This document shows positions 11,960 through 24,210 of a stretch of 64,000 bases of DNA, in pieces. Position numbers and translations under genes: made by a program. The notes beneath the pieces are model-generated. The model did no database searches. It was not told the DNA's origin and saw only the letters and a list, made by a program, of their open reading frames with translations. The DNA is from Biomphalaria glabrata (taxonomy: Eukaryota > Mollusca > Gastropoda > Planorbidae). The stretch's first letter is position 1, and the number at the start of each line of letters is the position of its first letter. The DNA lies in assembly GCF_947242115.1 (NCBI RefSeq), contig NC_074719.1:1919783-1983782 (forward strand). The letters are read 5' to 3'.

Positions 11960-12165
11960 TTAACCTTATAGCGCTCAAACTGACTATTAAAACACTTTCG
12001 GCACCCTACCAAATTACTTGTGGCGCCCAAACTGCCTTTTAAAACACTCTTGGCACCCTAGTAGGCTTAGTGTGGAGCCCAAATGACCTATTCAAACATT
12101 TTCAGCACCCTACCAAACGACTTGTGGCGCCCACATTGTCTTCTAGATTGCGTGTGGCGATCTGT
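11960..12165. repeat. ~53-bp degenerate tandem repeat
   Basis: The words GGCACCCTA and CTTGTGGCGCCCA recur three to four times at about 53-bp spacing with many substitutions. It is an old array with no coding sequence. Confidence 0.6.
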
Positions 12166-12305
12166 CAGCATACTAGAGCAGTCCTGACGTCGCTTATAAC
12201 TTTTTGTTTACCCCTAAACAGAATTCTAGTGGCTCCTCGTCGTCTTATGTTTAAATATTAATTTTGTAGAACTTAATCTATTTAAACTTTAATGAATTCC
12301 ATTTT

Positions 12306-12480
12306 CAAGCTTAGGGCATGCTCAGAACGCTCTGGTCTAATCTCTTGTGTAGACTAGTGGGGGAAAGGGGGTGTCTGGGAGAAGGCTTGCGTGCTGCCTT
12401 TAGGCGCTCAGCTAACACAATTCAATAGAGTGGGTTTTCGGAACTCGAACCTGTTGTATAGGACGCCAAGCGTCTGACAC
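12306..12480 (-). mobile_element. SINE-C, diverged
   Basis: The complement matches the SINE-C body: GCATGCTCAGAACGCTCTGG, then GTGCTGCCTTTAGGCGCTCA, then a B-box-like GAACTCGAACC. The head is eroded. Confidence 0.65.
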
Positions 12481-12492
12481 ATACAGCATCGT

Positions 12493-12848
12493 CTGACCAA
12501 GGCTGTTGAACTGTTGGACTGTTGAATTGTTCTGTTGAACTGTTGGGCTATTGAACTGTCGGGCTGTGGAACTGTCAGGCTGTTGAACTGTTGGGCTGTG
12601 GAACTGTTGGGCTGTTGAACTGTCGGGCTGTCGAACTGTCGGGCTGTTGAACTGTTGGGCTGTTGAACTGTTGGGCTGTTGAACTGTTGGGCTGTTGAAT
12701 TGTCGGGCTGTTGAACTGTTGGGCTGTTGAACTGTTGGGCTGTTGAACTGTCGGTCTGTTGAACTGTCGGGCTGTTGAACTGTTGGGCTGTGGAACTGTC
12801 GGTCTGTTGAACTGTTGGGCTGTTGAACTGTTGGGCTGTTGAACTGGC
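12493..12848. repeat. 16-bp tandem array
   Basis: About 22 copies of CTGTTGAACTGTTGGG with point variants (TCGGG, TGTGG). A minus-strand frame rich in Q, S, T, N and P exists only because no stop arises from the unit in that phase. Confidence 0.92.
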
Positions 12849-12919
12849 TATGAAACATGTAGTAAATCAAATACTTACAATAAACACGATACAGCCATTA
12901 AAGGAATGCCAAATTAAAA

Positions 12920-13288
12920 ATGGTAAATTGCAAAATCGTTGCGATTAAGTTTTTTACATCTAGATCTAGTTTGAATCTGGGACTTGCTGTCTTAGTCTGT
13001 AGGATTCAAAACGATCGAAAGCCAGTAGGTGTCGCCCTTATCTTGACAGGAAACCTTACAGTATACAAGTCACGCGTAGACTGGAGACTTGGCAGTAACT
13101 TGGCAGATGATGATTTAAGAAGAGAACTCTTATATAACAAGTTATACATTAGTAACCAGAGATACATCTTTAGTAGACTGACCTTGAGGGGAACAAACAA
13201 AAATGTCGTCACTGAGATATTTATAGTTTTTTTTAACTTCCTGCTGCCAGATTGCTCTTCTAGTCAAAGTAAATTTATAGTGAACTAA
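12920..13288 (+). other. Unrecognised open frame of 122 codons
   Basis: An ATG-initiated frame begins just after the 16-bp array and runs across a TCTAGATCTAG word. I recognise no domain. The composition is unremarkable and there is no signal peptide. It may be a chance frame or a remnant of a mobile element. Confidence 0.15.
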
Positions 13289-13619
13289 ACATTTGCATGT
13301 TTGTTACATATTAAACAATAAAAGCTGTAAGAAAAAAAAATATTTATTTATTATTGGGAATTATTTTAAGTTAATAACTAGAGTGTTACAAGCAGGGCCG
13401 GATTTGCTACCTAGCACGTAGAGCCACACCTTAAAAACATAAGGAGCCTCTACCAATAGGAAAAAAAAAGCTTTTCAAATTTGCATACTCATTATGAATT
13501 AAAGAAGGAAAATGCGATAAAATGTAGACCACTTTAATGTCTCATTTTAGTATAATTAATTAAGATCATTTTCTTTGAAATCCAGCATATGTAACTTCAA
13601 TCATAGACTTCCTTCAGTA

Positions 13620-14393
13620 GTAAAATAACTATGATTCAACTCGAAGAAACAACTGTTGTTCATCTAGTAGAAACGACTATGGTTCATTTCGTAAAACTGA
13701 TTCATCTCGAAAAACAACTATGGTTCATCGCGAAAAACTACTACGCCTCGTAAAACTGGTTCATCTCGCTAACGACTATGGTTAATATCGTAAAACTGGT
13801 TCATCTCCAAAAACTACTTTGGTTCATCTCGTAAAACTGGTTCATCTCGAAGAACGACTATGGTTCACCTCGTAAAACTGGTTCATCTTCAAAAACTACT
13901 TTGGTTCACCTCGTAAAACTGGTTCATCTCCAAAAACTACTTTGGTTCACCTTGTAAAACTGGTTCATCTCGAAGAACGACTAGGGTTCATCTCGTAAAA
14001 CTGGTTCATCTCGAAGAACGACTACGGTTCACCTCGTAAAACTGGTTCATCTCCAAAAACTACTTTGGTTCACTTCGTAAAACTGGTTCATCTCGAAGAA
14101 CGACTAGGGTTCATCTCGTAAAACTGGTTCATCTCCAAAAACTACTTTGGTTCACCTCGTAAAACTGGTTCATCTCGAAGAACAACTAGGGTTCATCTCG
14201 TAAAACTGGTTCATCTCCAAAAACTACTTTGGTTCATCTCGTAAAACTGGTTCATCTGGAAGAACGACTACGGTTCATCTCGTAAAACTGGTTAATCTCC
14301 GAAAACTACTTTGGTTCATCTCGTAAAACTGGTTCATCTCGAAGAACGACTACGGTTCACCTCGTAAAAGTGATTCACCTCGAAGAAAGGAGA
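13620..14393. repeat. 41-bp tandem array
   Basis: About nineteen units combine two half-units of 18 and 23 bp: GGTTCATCTCGTAAAACT followed by GGTTCATCTCGAAGAACGAC or by the variant ending CCAAAAACTACTTT. The two right-hand variants alternate irregularly. The left end is more degenerate than the middle. Confidence 0.9.
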
Positions 14394-14429
14394 TGAAAGC
14401 CTGAAAAAAAAAGGCAGGGACTCAACAAA

Positions 14430-14810
14430 GATACGAACACACAACTTAATAAAGTATTCATAAAGACACAAAGATAAAGACACAAAGATAAAGACACAAA
14501 GATAAAGTCACAAAGATAAAGTCACAAAGATAAAGACACAAAGATAAAGACACAAAGATAAAAACACAAAGATAAAAACATAAAGATAAAAACACAAAGA
14601 TAAAGACATGTTTCTTATTTCATAAGCTAAGACAAGTTCATACAAGTTCATACTTTATTAGTGCAAGTAACGGATTACCCGAACCAGATTTGGAAAACAA
14701 ACGTTTAAGTCTCTAATGAACAAGCACGACTAGATTAACTAGCGTAGGACGCAATTATCTTCTGTTAAGAAGGAACGTCTTTAATTTATAAGATAAGATA
14801 ATACTGTCAA
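14430..14810 (+). mobile_element. LINE C-terminal/tail fragment containing an expanded repeat
   Basis: The sequence ACTTAATAAAGTATTCATAA, then after the array ACATGTTTCTTATTTCATAA and GCTAAGACAAGTTCATACAA, aligns with the RT C-terminus of the 5281/9118 family. The downstream part CACGACTAGATTAACTAGCG up to the AAGATAAGATAA end matches its 3' tail. Inside it, at the place where the family reads ERHKDKGTF, a 14-bp unit has been amplified (separate entry). Confidence 0.6.
14458..14612. repeat. 14-bp tandem array inside a LINE
   Basis: About eleven copies of ATAAAGACACAAAG. The single-copy version of this word is part of the LINE reading frame around 14430-14810, so the array looks like a local expansion of LINE coding sequence. 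Confidence 0.85.
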
Positions 14811-14939
14811 AGCTTTCACTTAGTTAAATTAGGTACTTATTTACAGGTGACTGGTATTATTTTTGCATTTACATACACACATTTTTAATGACATGCATTT
14901 GAAAATCATATTTGGTTCATGACTTCCTGCATAAACTTA

Positions 14940-15640
14940 ACCTTCATTCAAAGTTTGAACTAACGCAATATCAATTGGAATAACAAGTAACAGAAATCTG
15001 TTTGTTTGGGTTTTTAATCCTATTGCTACTAAAATCAGATTGATCGGATAGGATCTGAAATACTGAATGAATCTGTTGGGATTGTGTGGTCCGTGTGGTC
15101 CTGTGTGGTCCTGTGTAACAGGTACGTGGGAGAGATAATACTGAACAGAAATTGTAAGCCAGGTTATAAGGATCATGTTGACCTAATCAATGACCACTAT
15201 TGGGAATGTCGGACACTAATATGGGGCCTGTGGTTGGTCAAGCGTAAGATGGTATGTACATGTTTTAGTTAGCATTACTTGCGCGTGGAACTAAACCATC
15301 CAATCCTCGAGTAGGATACATATTTGAAACGTGGCTTACAGCCAATAAGCTAAGAGCTCTCATTTGTCTTCAAGTTTTGGCAGTTTTCATGTTCATCTTC
15401 TCTCTTTGCGACCTGTTTAAAAACCTTATTTTTCAATTTCAGCATTTCAAAGACACTAACTAGTGTCATCCCTTGACCCGTCATCTTAGACTTGCATCAT
15501 AACAAAAAAATGACTTCTGTATGCAAACGAATTTCATTTTAACCCGCTGTTTACTAACATACTTCGAGGCTCAAAGAGTCTTCAATCAAATCAATAAATC
15601 ACAAAGTTCGCCTAGTTGGCAGCACCATCGACATTTTTTT
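14940..15640. other. No recognisable gene
   Basis: Frames of 62-79 codons occur on both strands around 14937-15272 but resemble nothing known to me. No repeat family is recognised. Confidence 0.4.
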
Positions 15641-15900
15641 TTTTGACATTTTACTAAAAACAAAAATAGACATCAAACATTAAACTAATCAAGGTCAAGG
15701 CCAATTTTCAAGAGGCGAGTCTGAATGTTCTTCTTAAAAGTGGTGAAGCAGGTTTGTCTGAGTTCCAAAGGGTGCGAGTTCCATGCCTTTAAATCATGTA
15801 CGAAAAAAAACAACATTCAGGACCGTTGGTATTTAATTAAAAAGAAACGACCAGAAGGGGAAACTACTTGAAAAGATCTTAACGGAACAAGTGGTGTCAT
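15640..15900 (-). mobile_element. LINE RT C-terminal fragment
   Basis: On the minus strand one frame reads FKAWNSHPLELRQTCFTTFK and ends KIGLDLD with a stop near 15690. This is the C-terminal signature of LINE reverse transcriptases and belongs to a different subfamily from that at 9118. Confidence 0.6.
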
Positions 15901-16261
15901 ATATTTCTGTAAGGTTCAAGGCCGTTTCATCAAGGTTTCTGCATTTGCAACAAAGTAGTGCCAACTTGCAGTCCATTCTGCGCTCACTGGTGGGCCTAGA
16001 ATAGAGAACTCAGGTGAACTGTCTCCTGTGCCGTCCGATTGGAAAGAATCTTAACTTAATCTTAATTCCTTGGGGCCCCTAAGCTGTAGTCTGTTTTGGC
16101 TCTAGGTGTATGTAATATACATATATATCTAGTTCGTCCATCGTGGTTCGATGATGACCACTTTGTCATCCAGGGGTCTGAGGGCTTTTTTTAGGGGGGG
16201 GGTGACAAGTGACTTGCGCTGGAATATGGATTAAAGTGAGGAGGATTCGCGCAACACGTCG

Positions 16262-16306
16262 ACCTCACTCTCTCGACCTCACTCTCTCGACCTCACTCTC
16301 TCGCCC
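16262..16306. repeat. 14-bp repeat, about 3 copies
   Basis: CGACCTCACTCTCT is repeated about three times in a GC-richer context. Confidence 0.8.
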
Positions 16307-16894
16307 TAAAGCCCGTCCTTTTCCGGAAGCAAGATTTGGTCAAGACGTCCGGGGACAAGTTTGGGTGCAGTAGATGACCAGAGACTATTTATATGCCTTG
16401 TCCTGCTCTTGAGTGCTCCAGAACACTGTGCTGGTACTTGCCTTTCTGTCCGATTAGTCTAGTTTTGTGACGTTACGCACAGGCCGCCAAGTCCAGACTT
16501 CACATGCTAGGTTTGACAGAACCTCAGTGTACTGAGTGCCATGGACACTTCAGATACCCTCTACCTGGTTTAGCCGGCCAGTCAAAGCCGTTTCCGGGGT
16601 GTGGCCGCTGCGCATGCTACAGCTTCTGGGAGCCACAGATGAGAGTTGGGTACCGAGTGGGGACCAAGAGTGAGCCAAGCTACCCTCAAAAAGAGGGTAC
16701 GACTGCCTGTCCACTAGAGGTGCTACCCCTCCTAGATACCCCATACACCCCGCCTCTAGGTAAATCCGGCCCTAACCGTCACGCTCTACAAGTGCTTAGT
16801 CACAAGTAGGTCACGCATGACAGAGTTTAGGTCATCGTCTGCTGCTACGTGTATAGAATAGAGAAACGACGAATGTGTAGCCACAGTGGGGCAG

Positions 16895-17080
16895 TGGTAC
16901 GAGCATAGGCGGAGACTCAAAAGCTGGGTGAAAGAACATCCACCCGGGGTCCACCCCTGATCTCGTGTACATCTGCTCGCGTTTGGTACGAGCATAGGCG
17001 GAGACTCAAAAGCTGAGTGTAAGAGCTCTCTTCGTGTCTTCCAACACCCGTCCCTGACCTCGTGTACATCTGCTCGCGTT
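16895..17080. repeat. 89-bp direct duplication
   Basis: GTACGAGCATAGGCGGAGAC recurs at 16897 and 16986. Both copies end with ACCTCGTGTACATCTGCTCG or a near match. A frame on each strand crosses the duplication, but neither resembles a known protein. Confidence 0.8.
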
Positions 17081-17217
17081 AACATTAAGTCCGTTTGCCT
17101 GGAAGAGGTAAGACACTTAAAGAGTGGCTCAACAAGTGACATTCTAATTACCAGGTTTGAGATTAATTAGCAGCGCGTGAGACTCCAGAACGAGTTCGTG
17201 AAAGAAGCAAAAGTAGT

Positions 17218-17275
17218 TTGTGTGTGTGTGTGTGTTAGTGTGTGTGTGTATGTTTGAGTGTGTGTGTGGGTGGGA
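17218..17275. repeat. (TG)n microsatellite
   Basis: A run of TG dinucleotides with interruptions (TTAG, TATG, TTGAG). Confidence 0.9.
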
Positions 17276-17486
17276 GGTCGGATAAAGAAAAAAAGAAAAT
17301 GTCAACAAAGGTAAACGCTGAATACATGTTAATCTATCATCTCTATATATAATTCTCTTCTTCTCTCAACAGTTTGGACGAGAAGAAGAAGTAAAGGAAA
17401 TATCACTCTTTTATTTCTGCGGATATTCACCCCACGAAAAAACAAGAGGGAAGGGGTAGAACAAGTAGTGTTCACCGGTCACTACG

Positions 17487-17535
17487 GATGGCTGCCTGGT
17501 CGTGCTGTTTGCGCGCTGGACTGTCGTTTGGATTT
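17487..17535 (+). mobile_element. SINE-B, truncated at the satellite boundary
   Basis: GGCTGCCTGGTCGTGCTGTT and CTGGACTGTCGTTTGGATTT match the 5' half of the SINE at 33210-33378. The match stops exactly where the GATAT array begins, at the SINE word that elsewhere reads GGATTTATCGAT. Confidence 0.85.
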
Positions 17536-19170
17536 ATGATATGATATGATATGATATGATGATATGATATGATGATATGATATGATGACATGATATGATG
17601 ACATGATATGATGATATGATATGATGATATGATATGATGATATGATATGATGATATGATATGACGATATGATATGATGAAATGATATGATGACATGATAT
17701 GACACGGTATGATATGACATGATATGATGACATGATATGATGACATGATAGGATGATATGATATGATGACAGGATATGATCACATGATATGATGATACGA
17801 TAGGATGATATGATATGATGGTATGATATGATGACATGATATGATGAAACCATATGATGATATGATATGATGACATGATATGATGACATGATATGATGAC
17901 ATGATATGACGACATGATATGATGATATGATATGATGATATGATATGATGATATGATATGATGATATGATATGATGACATGATATGATGGCATGATATGA
18001 TGAAACAATATAATGATATGATATGATGACATGATATGATGACATGATATGATGATATGATATGATGACATGATATGATGACATGATATGATGACATGAT
18101 ATGATGACATGATATGATGAAACAATATGATGATATGATATGATGATATGATATGATGACATGATATGATGAAACGATATGATGACATGATATGATGATA
18201 TGATATGATGACATGACATGATGAAACGATATGATGATATGATATGATATATGATGATATGATATGATGACATGATATGATGACATGATATGATGATACG
18301 ATATGATGATATGATATGATGACATGATATGATGACATGATATAATGATATAATGATATGATATGATGATATGATATGATGACATGATATGATGACATGA
18401 TATGATGATATGATATGATGATATGATATGATGATATGATATGATATGATGAAACGATATGATGATATGATATGGTGATATGATATAGTGACATGATATG
18501 ATGACATGATATGATGATATGATATGATGATACGATATGATGACATGATATGATGACATGATATGATGAAACGATATGATGATATGATATGATGACATGA
18601 TATGATGACATGATATGATGAAACGATATGATGATAAGATATGATTATACGATATGATTACATGATATGATGATACGATATGATGATATGATATGATGAT
18701 ATGATATGATGATATGATATGATGATATGATATGATGATATGATATGATGACATGATATGATGACATGATTCGATGATATGATATGATATATGATGATAT
18801 GATGAAACGATATGATGAAACGATATGATGATATGATATGATGATATGATATGATGACATGACATGATGACATGATTCGATGATACGATATGATGATATG
18901 ATATGATATATGATGATATGATGAAACGATATGATGAAACGATATGATGATATGATATGATGATATGATATGATGACATGATTCGATGATACGATATGAT
19001 GATATGATATGATATATGATGATATGATATGATATATCATGAAATGATATCATATGATATGATACGATGACATGGAATGTCAAGAAACGATATGATATGA
19101 TATGAAATGATATGTCATGAAATGAAATGATATGATATGATATGAAATAGTACGATATGATATGATAGTT
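17536..19170. repeat. GATAT-type satellite (10/13-bp units)
   Basis: About 1.6 kb of ATGATATGATG words interspersed with CATGATATGATGA and AACGATATGATGA variants, mostly at 13-bp spacing, with two local blocks containing ATATATGATGATATG. The minus strand gives several frames of 70-399 codons made of SSYHIIISYHH-type repeats. These are repeat artefacts and not proteins. Confidence 0.95.
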
Positions 19171-19676
19171 CATAAATAGCATTTAGATGTAACCAAACTG
19201 TCATTGTTACATATTAAGTACTATTTTAGTGAACATGCATTATTCACACATAGATTACTGGCTTAACATAAACGCACTCCTTAGTCACAATCCGGGTTCA
19301 CACTGCCCACAACCAAACACTCTCCATACACAATGACCAAGTGTGGCTCTTAGAAAGCCAACAGCCTACGCTTCATTTGAGTTATTAATGTAAGGGAAAT
19401 AAGAAGTATAAACATTCAGAATTAATCGACTTTTGTATTGTTCGAGTGACCTCCCTTGTCACTCTTTCTTTTTTAATTTTAAATGACTCAATGGAAGTAA
19501 AAGATAATTTCGTTTTGTTACTTTTTTGTTTCAATTGAAAACTTGATTTCTATTTTTACAAAGCTTTTATCAACTCCCTCAGTCTGTCTGTCTGTCTGTC
19601 TGTCTGGTACAACATTTGTACACGTTATTTCTACCACTTCCCTTTCTCAGATAAGGTTGAAACTTTGCAAAATTAT
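19171..19676. other. No recognisable gene
   Basis: Unique AT-rich sequence containing a short (TCTG)n run at 19584-19606. Confidence 0.5.
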
Positions 19677-19830
19677 TCATTATCTTATCTTAAAAATAAA
19701 ATATAGACGTTACTTCCAAAACGAAGATAATTACGTCTTAAGCGCTCTTAGGTCAATCTAGTAGTGCATGTTAATCAATGACTTAAATTCTGACTAGTCA
19801 TTGGTTTTCATGATTAGCTCATTGCACTTG
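19677..19830 (-). mobile_element. LINE tail, diverged
   Basis: ATTATCTTATCTTAAAAATA, GACGTTACTTCCAAAACGAA and the block AATCAATGACTTAAATTCTG match the 5281-type LINE 3' end. It is shorter and more mutated than the others. Confidence 0.65.
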
Positions 19831-20159
19831 AATAAAACGTAAATAAATTTGTTTTTTTTTTAATTGACTTAATAATTAGGCTAATTAGGGTTATGAATAA
19901 ATGTATGCACATAGAAAAAAAGAGTTTAAATAGTGCTTAAAAACGGAATACTTTGAATAAACATATTGGGTCTTATTTGCAAATAAAGAATCAATTTTGG
20001 TAAATTTAACCTTTTGTGGTTTTGATCTTAAAAGGTGTAAGTAGTTCTAGACACAAGGAATGTAATAACTGGTTAAATAATTTCTACAGCATTAAAACCT
20101 TAAGGATATTAATGCACTATTTATAGAAAATAATACACAATTTAAACTTAGACCACATT

Positions 20160-20760
20160 ATTAAAAAAAAAAAGACTGAGCAACATACTAGATCTATTTT
20201 TAACTGACTGACCTGGATTAGGCGGTAAATTATGAAACAATCCCTAGACTATCAGACCATGATATCATTAAAATAGACAGATAAATGCAGTAGCCAATAT
20301 AAAACCCAAAAGAGAAATCTTACTCTGGAACAAATGCAACCAAACACAACTACACCAAGCTGCATTAAACTTTCAACAAACATTCTTATCAGAAAAAGAC
20401 ATGAACTAACCGGTTGCTGACCTCTGGAATTTCATTAAAAACTATCTTAAAAACATTATTTAAAAAATCATATACGAACTAGACAGTCATCAAACAAAAT
20501 AAATAAATGCCGGCTTTTTAAACAACAGAAACTTTGCGGACAGGAAAAGAACCTATTTTTTTTTTAAATTAAAGAAATTAAGGCAGAAGGAGTCCATAAA
20601 AAGTACATTCAAATCAAAGACCAAACCGAAAAAAAAAGGTAGCAGACAGCATCAGAGCGAATACATAAATACAAATAAAGTACTATCAGAAGACAACAAT
20701 AAAAACTTTTTTGGTCATACATTAGATCTAAGAAAGATGGAAACGACTGTAATGACACAA
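20160..20760 (+). mobile_element. LINE ORF2 fragment between endonuclease and RT
   Basis: Scattered frames read SNILDLFLTD, IPRLSDHDIIKID, VADLWNFIKNYLKN and, near the end, YINTNKVLSEDNN with FFGHTLDLRK. This order (end of endonuclease SDHD motif, linker, KFW-SY-like region before RT) is typical of Jockey/CR1-like LINEs. It is interrupted by several stops. Confidence 0.6.
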
Positions 20761-20980
20761 TAGGAAGACGCGTAGAAGTTTGGGTTTAATTGGGTTTTTT
20801 TTTCCGGAGTGACGTGACGAATAATTAAAAAGTAAGAACAGAAATAGAAGAGTAACGGATAAGGACGAAAGACGATCAAGATAGAGGACGACAAGGACTG
20901 TGCCCTTTCTTATTCATTAAAATTTTTTTTTTTTTGAAGTTCTCAGCCGGAGTTATTCAATTTATTTATTAACTGTTCTG

Positions 20981-21507
20981 TTGATTCCATCTAAAACGAA
21001 CTCGCAAACAACATCTGTATTCATCAACACATCGACCATCAACACAACATTAAAGTTATCCTATAACAAGAATGAAACTAAAGATAATAATTGCACTCAA
21101 CTGTCACCGTCAGCCACAAGAGACAAAGACATATTAATACATTTAAACCCAGTAGAAAACATAAGGGATATAAAAACTATTAACAAGTATAAACCAACGC
21201 CCTGTGAAAATTCGAATTTCTTCACCAAGATTCGAACCCATTAACCCAAGTTCGGAAGCCAAGCGCTTTACCGCTCAGCCACCGCGCCTCCTCCCAACTA
21301 ATGATCTGTGATAGTACACGTCTTGTTGAAAGGTTTAGAACAGAGCTCAGAAAACAAGGAATTGTCATTCATTACAAAGAATGTATTGATATAAGAAGTC
21401 AAAAAAAAATCTTATGCCACGAGTTCATTAATAAAAGTCTAATACCAGAACAGGAACTGAAAGTTTGTAATGTAATTTTAGAAATAGGAAATTTCCACTG
21501 CTGCTGA
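20981..21507 (+). other. Unrecognised open frames split by a SINE
   Basis: A frame at 20981-21244 rich in T, N and K and a second at 21301-21507 (with RLVERFRTELRKQGIVI) lie on both sides of a SINE-A. The two could be pieces of one former reading frame, perhaps of a mobile element, but I recognise neither. The last residues of the first frame and the region up to 21300 are SINE sequence. Confidence 0.25.
21208..21293 (-). mobile_element. SINE-A, head only
   Basis: The complement of the tRNA-like head (CGCTCAGCCACCGCGCCTCC) and of the B-box (AGATTCGAACCC) is present. The body is absent, so this is a truncated copy. Confidence 0.75.
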
Positions 21508-21509
21508 CC

Positions 21510-22485
21510 AAGAAAAGCAGAGAGACGATTACTCCAGCATTTACCGCGGCCAAGTGCAAACTGCAAAAAGGGCCGGATTTTGAATTGAAAAGGCCCTAAG
21601 CTTATTTTTTTTTATGTCATTAATTTCAATTCGTTTTGGAAATGGTTTTAAACAACATATTTTGTCATCTAATGCCTGCGTTGACTTAAAGATTTAGGAA
21701 AAGGCTTTCTATTATATATTTTTATTTAAAAATTAAAATGCAATCGCAGACAAATTATTCCTGGCAGTACCTGTAACAACCATGTTAATTATGCACAACC
21801 TCGCGACAACGAATTTTACAAAATCAAAACATTGTGAAAAAAAAAATAACTGCGGTATAAATATTTGTCTTTTATCTCGGTATAAATAACTAGCTGATAC
21901 TCATGCTACGCTACGGTTTAAATAGTTAGTATACATCTCTATTTAGAAATGAACACTTTTAAGCCCCTCAATAAAACGGCCCGTATTACAACGCTATCCA
22001 ACAGATGACATAATTTTCTAGCCCTCAAATCCTGTAGGTCCCTTTTCGTTTTTTTTTCTCTTTCATCCTACAACTTTAGGCCCCCCAGTTGTAGCCTTCC
22101 ATCTCCCTGCAGTATAATGCCCCCAACATATACACACTTTTTTTTTCTCTTTCATCCTACAATGGAGTATGCACAAACACTTTAGCCCCCCCCCCAGTTG
22201 TAGCCTTCCATCTCCCTGCAGTTTAATGCCCCCAACATATACACACAACATTTTCAAATGAAAGAACAAACAACATTATTCTCAACTTATTATAGAACAT
22301 TCTCTACATATTTATTTGTATTTTGTCGGTTAGGAAAAGGAGCATGATACAGTTTGGTGTCAGCGGCACTTCCAAGGTGTAGGACTGTGTGTCAACATTC
22401 AATTCATGATGCAAATGCACTGTGAATGTAAATACTAAATAAAAGGTCAGAAATAGTGCCTCGTCTGCTGGCTAACTCGAGGGCA
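21510..22485. repeat. Non-coding stretch with a ~115-bp direct duplication (22060-22250)
   Basis: GTTGTAGCCTTCCATCTCCC and AATGCCCCCAACATATACAC occur twice, at about 22088-22137 and 22197-22246. No gene is recognised in the remainder. Confidence 0.6.
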
Positions 22486-22706
22486 CGAAGGCTGAGTGGT
22501 TAGTCGCTTGGCTTTCGAACCTGGAGTCCTGGATTCGAATCTGGGTGAAGATTGGGATTTAGAATTTCGGGATTTTAGGGTGCCCCTGAGTCCACCTAAC
22601 TCTAATGGTACTGAATTTAGTTATGGAAAGTAAAGGTGGTTGGTTGTTGTGTTGTACACATAACACCCTGCTCGTTAACCGTTGGTCAAAGAAACAGATG
22701 ACCTTC
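22486..22706 (+). mobile_element. SINE-A, diverged
   Basis: Head GGCTGAGTGGTTAGTCGCTT, B-box GGATTCGAATCT, body GAGTCCACCTAACTCTAATG and end GTTAACCGTTGGTCAAAGAA match the 31993 copy. It is diverged and lacks the end of the tail. Confidence 0.8.
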
Positions 22707-24210
22707 AAAGAAAACTCCGATGGTTTTGACACTTTTGATAGAATATGTGTTTTAACTTACAGATACGGAATGCATTATTCTTTTCATTTCAGTAATAACT
22801 AATTGATGTTTTTCTGACGTAATTTTTCTGCGCATTCAGAAAAGGTTAGATTTTAAATTGTTTCTATATGACGTCAGAATAGCCCAAATGCGTAACCTAC
22901 ATATATCTGACCAGGTTGTTAACACCAGTGGACTCGCAGCCTATTCACCTTTTCGGCAATGAGGGGTATGGATGAAAACGCCCCCCCCCAAGAGTTAGTT
23001 ATTATAATGCCTTGAGCTCTAAGTGATTGTAGATGTAGACCTAGATCTCAGTAGTAGGGCCTACTGGTATGATGGTATCTAGTATACGTCTTGGCACCAT
23101 GTATCCACGAAAGATGTGTGCTACTAACATTTGTTGCACTGAAAATGGTGTACTTATATATGTTTATTTTTGCCCCCCTTCGATTTAAATCTTTAGAAAA
23201 AAAAATGTGTCATAATTTTATAAAACTTTATTGACTTTAACGAAAAGACATACAGTGAAGTTTACAAAAAGAAACAGATCTAGGTCTTAGCAGATCAAGA
23301 TTTTGTAAGCTAAGAATAATATACGTGTTAAGAGTAGATCTACATGCTTGACTAATCATGTCAGTGTGTCTCGCCTGACTACTAAACATACATCGCGTGA
23401 TCGTCATGTCATGACAGTCTACACATAGCCTACTAAAGTTCTAGCCTTACACTGACCACTACTGACCAGTTTGTTAGAATCACCCGGACACACGATCTAT
23501 TTACTTATTGGGACAGAGAGTAAATGAAAATGTTCCTTTTTTTTTTTTATCGATTTATTTATCGTAATGCTTCTAGATCTATATAACTGTGCCAGAGACT
23601 ATCATATTGCCATAGACTAGGCCGTCACTAAGCATAACATCCACAGTAGGAATGAAGCAATACAATTGGTTAGATCTAGATTCGCTTGTAGTAGTGCTCT
23701 GTGCAGTGACGTATGCCGAGGCCCCCAAAAAACTAAACCAAAAAAAAAACGTTTTTTTTTTAGATGTCAAAAATTTAATAATTTATTAAATATAAATATA
23801 GCTAAGCATTTCAATTTTAAAATTTTAAATGTTTACTAATACAACATTTTACACAGAAATCTGTAAATAAATCAAATGTGAAAATAAAAACATCGGAGAT
23901 TCCCTTCAACGTCAACTGCCATAAAGATAGCAATGTCAGAAAGGGAAACTTTACCCTTTTTTTTTTTTACTCCCTGCCAAATCACAATGGTCCTGTCACA
24001 GTCCTGTGCATGCTTGCTAAAGTGTAGCAGAGCGAGACAGTGGAATATATGGGGAATCCCCGCGTTTATACTTTTAAAAAAATAATTAGATATTACACGC
24101 TCTGTTTCAATTATAAAATAATAAAAAAGATATTCATTGTTATCGATCGATAGTACATTTAAGCATGTGACAATCTGATCATTAAAACACAGAAACACAT
24201 AGACACCTAA
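22707..24210. other. No recognisable gene
   Basis: AT-rich sequence with TAGATC words. Minus-strand frames at 23579-23770 and 23872-24198 (108 codons) resemble no family and contain homopolymer-encoded lysine runs. Confidence 0.45.

Noticed and set aside
12412-12870. Minus-strand 152-codon frame rich in Q, S, T and P
   Set aside because: It translates the 16-bp array and a SINE-C, not a mucin-like protein.
13390-13440. Possible transposon end CAGGGCCGGATTTG
   Set aside because: A terminal-repeat-like word, but no matching inverted partner or target duplication was found nearby.
13620-14393. CRISPR-like array
   Set aside because: Tandem units abut each other without unique spacers and the genome is eukaryotic. 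The same holds for every array in the window.
16504-16809. Plus-strand 101-codon frame, GC-richer
   Set aside because: Cysteine- and proline-rich by composition, with no recognisable motif. The overlapping minus-strand frame is equally open.
17472-19182. Several minus-strand frames up to 399 codons rich in S, Y, H and I
   Set aside because: Pure translation of the GATAT-type array in overlapping frames. No unique sequence or domain.
23872-24198. Minus-strand 108-codon frame
   Set aside because: It contains a lysine run from a T homopolymer and no family resemblance. It lies between repeats.
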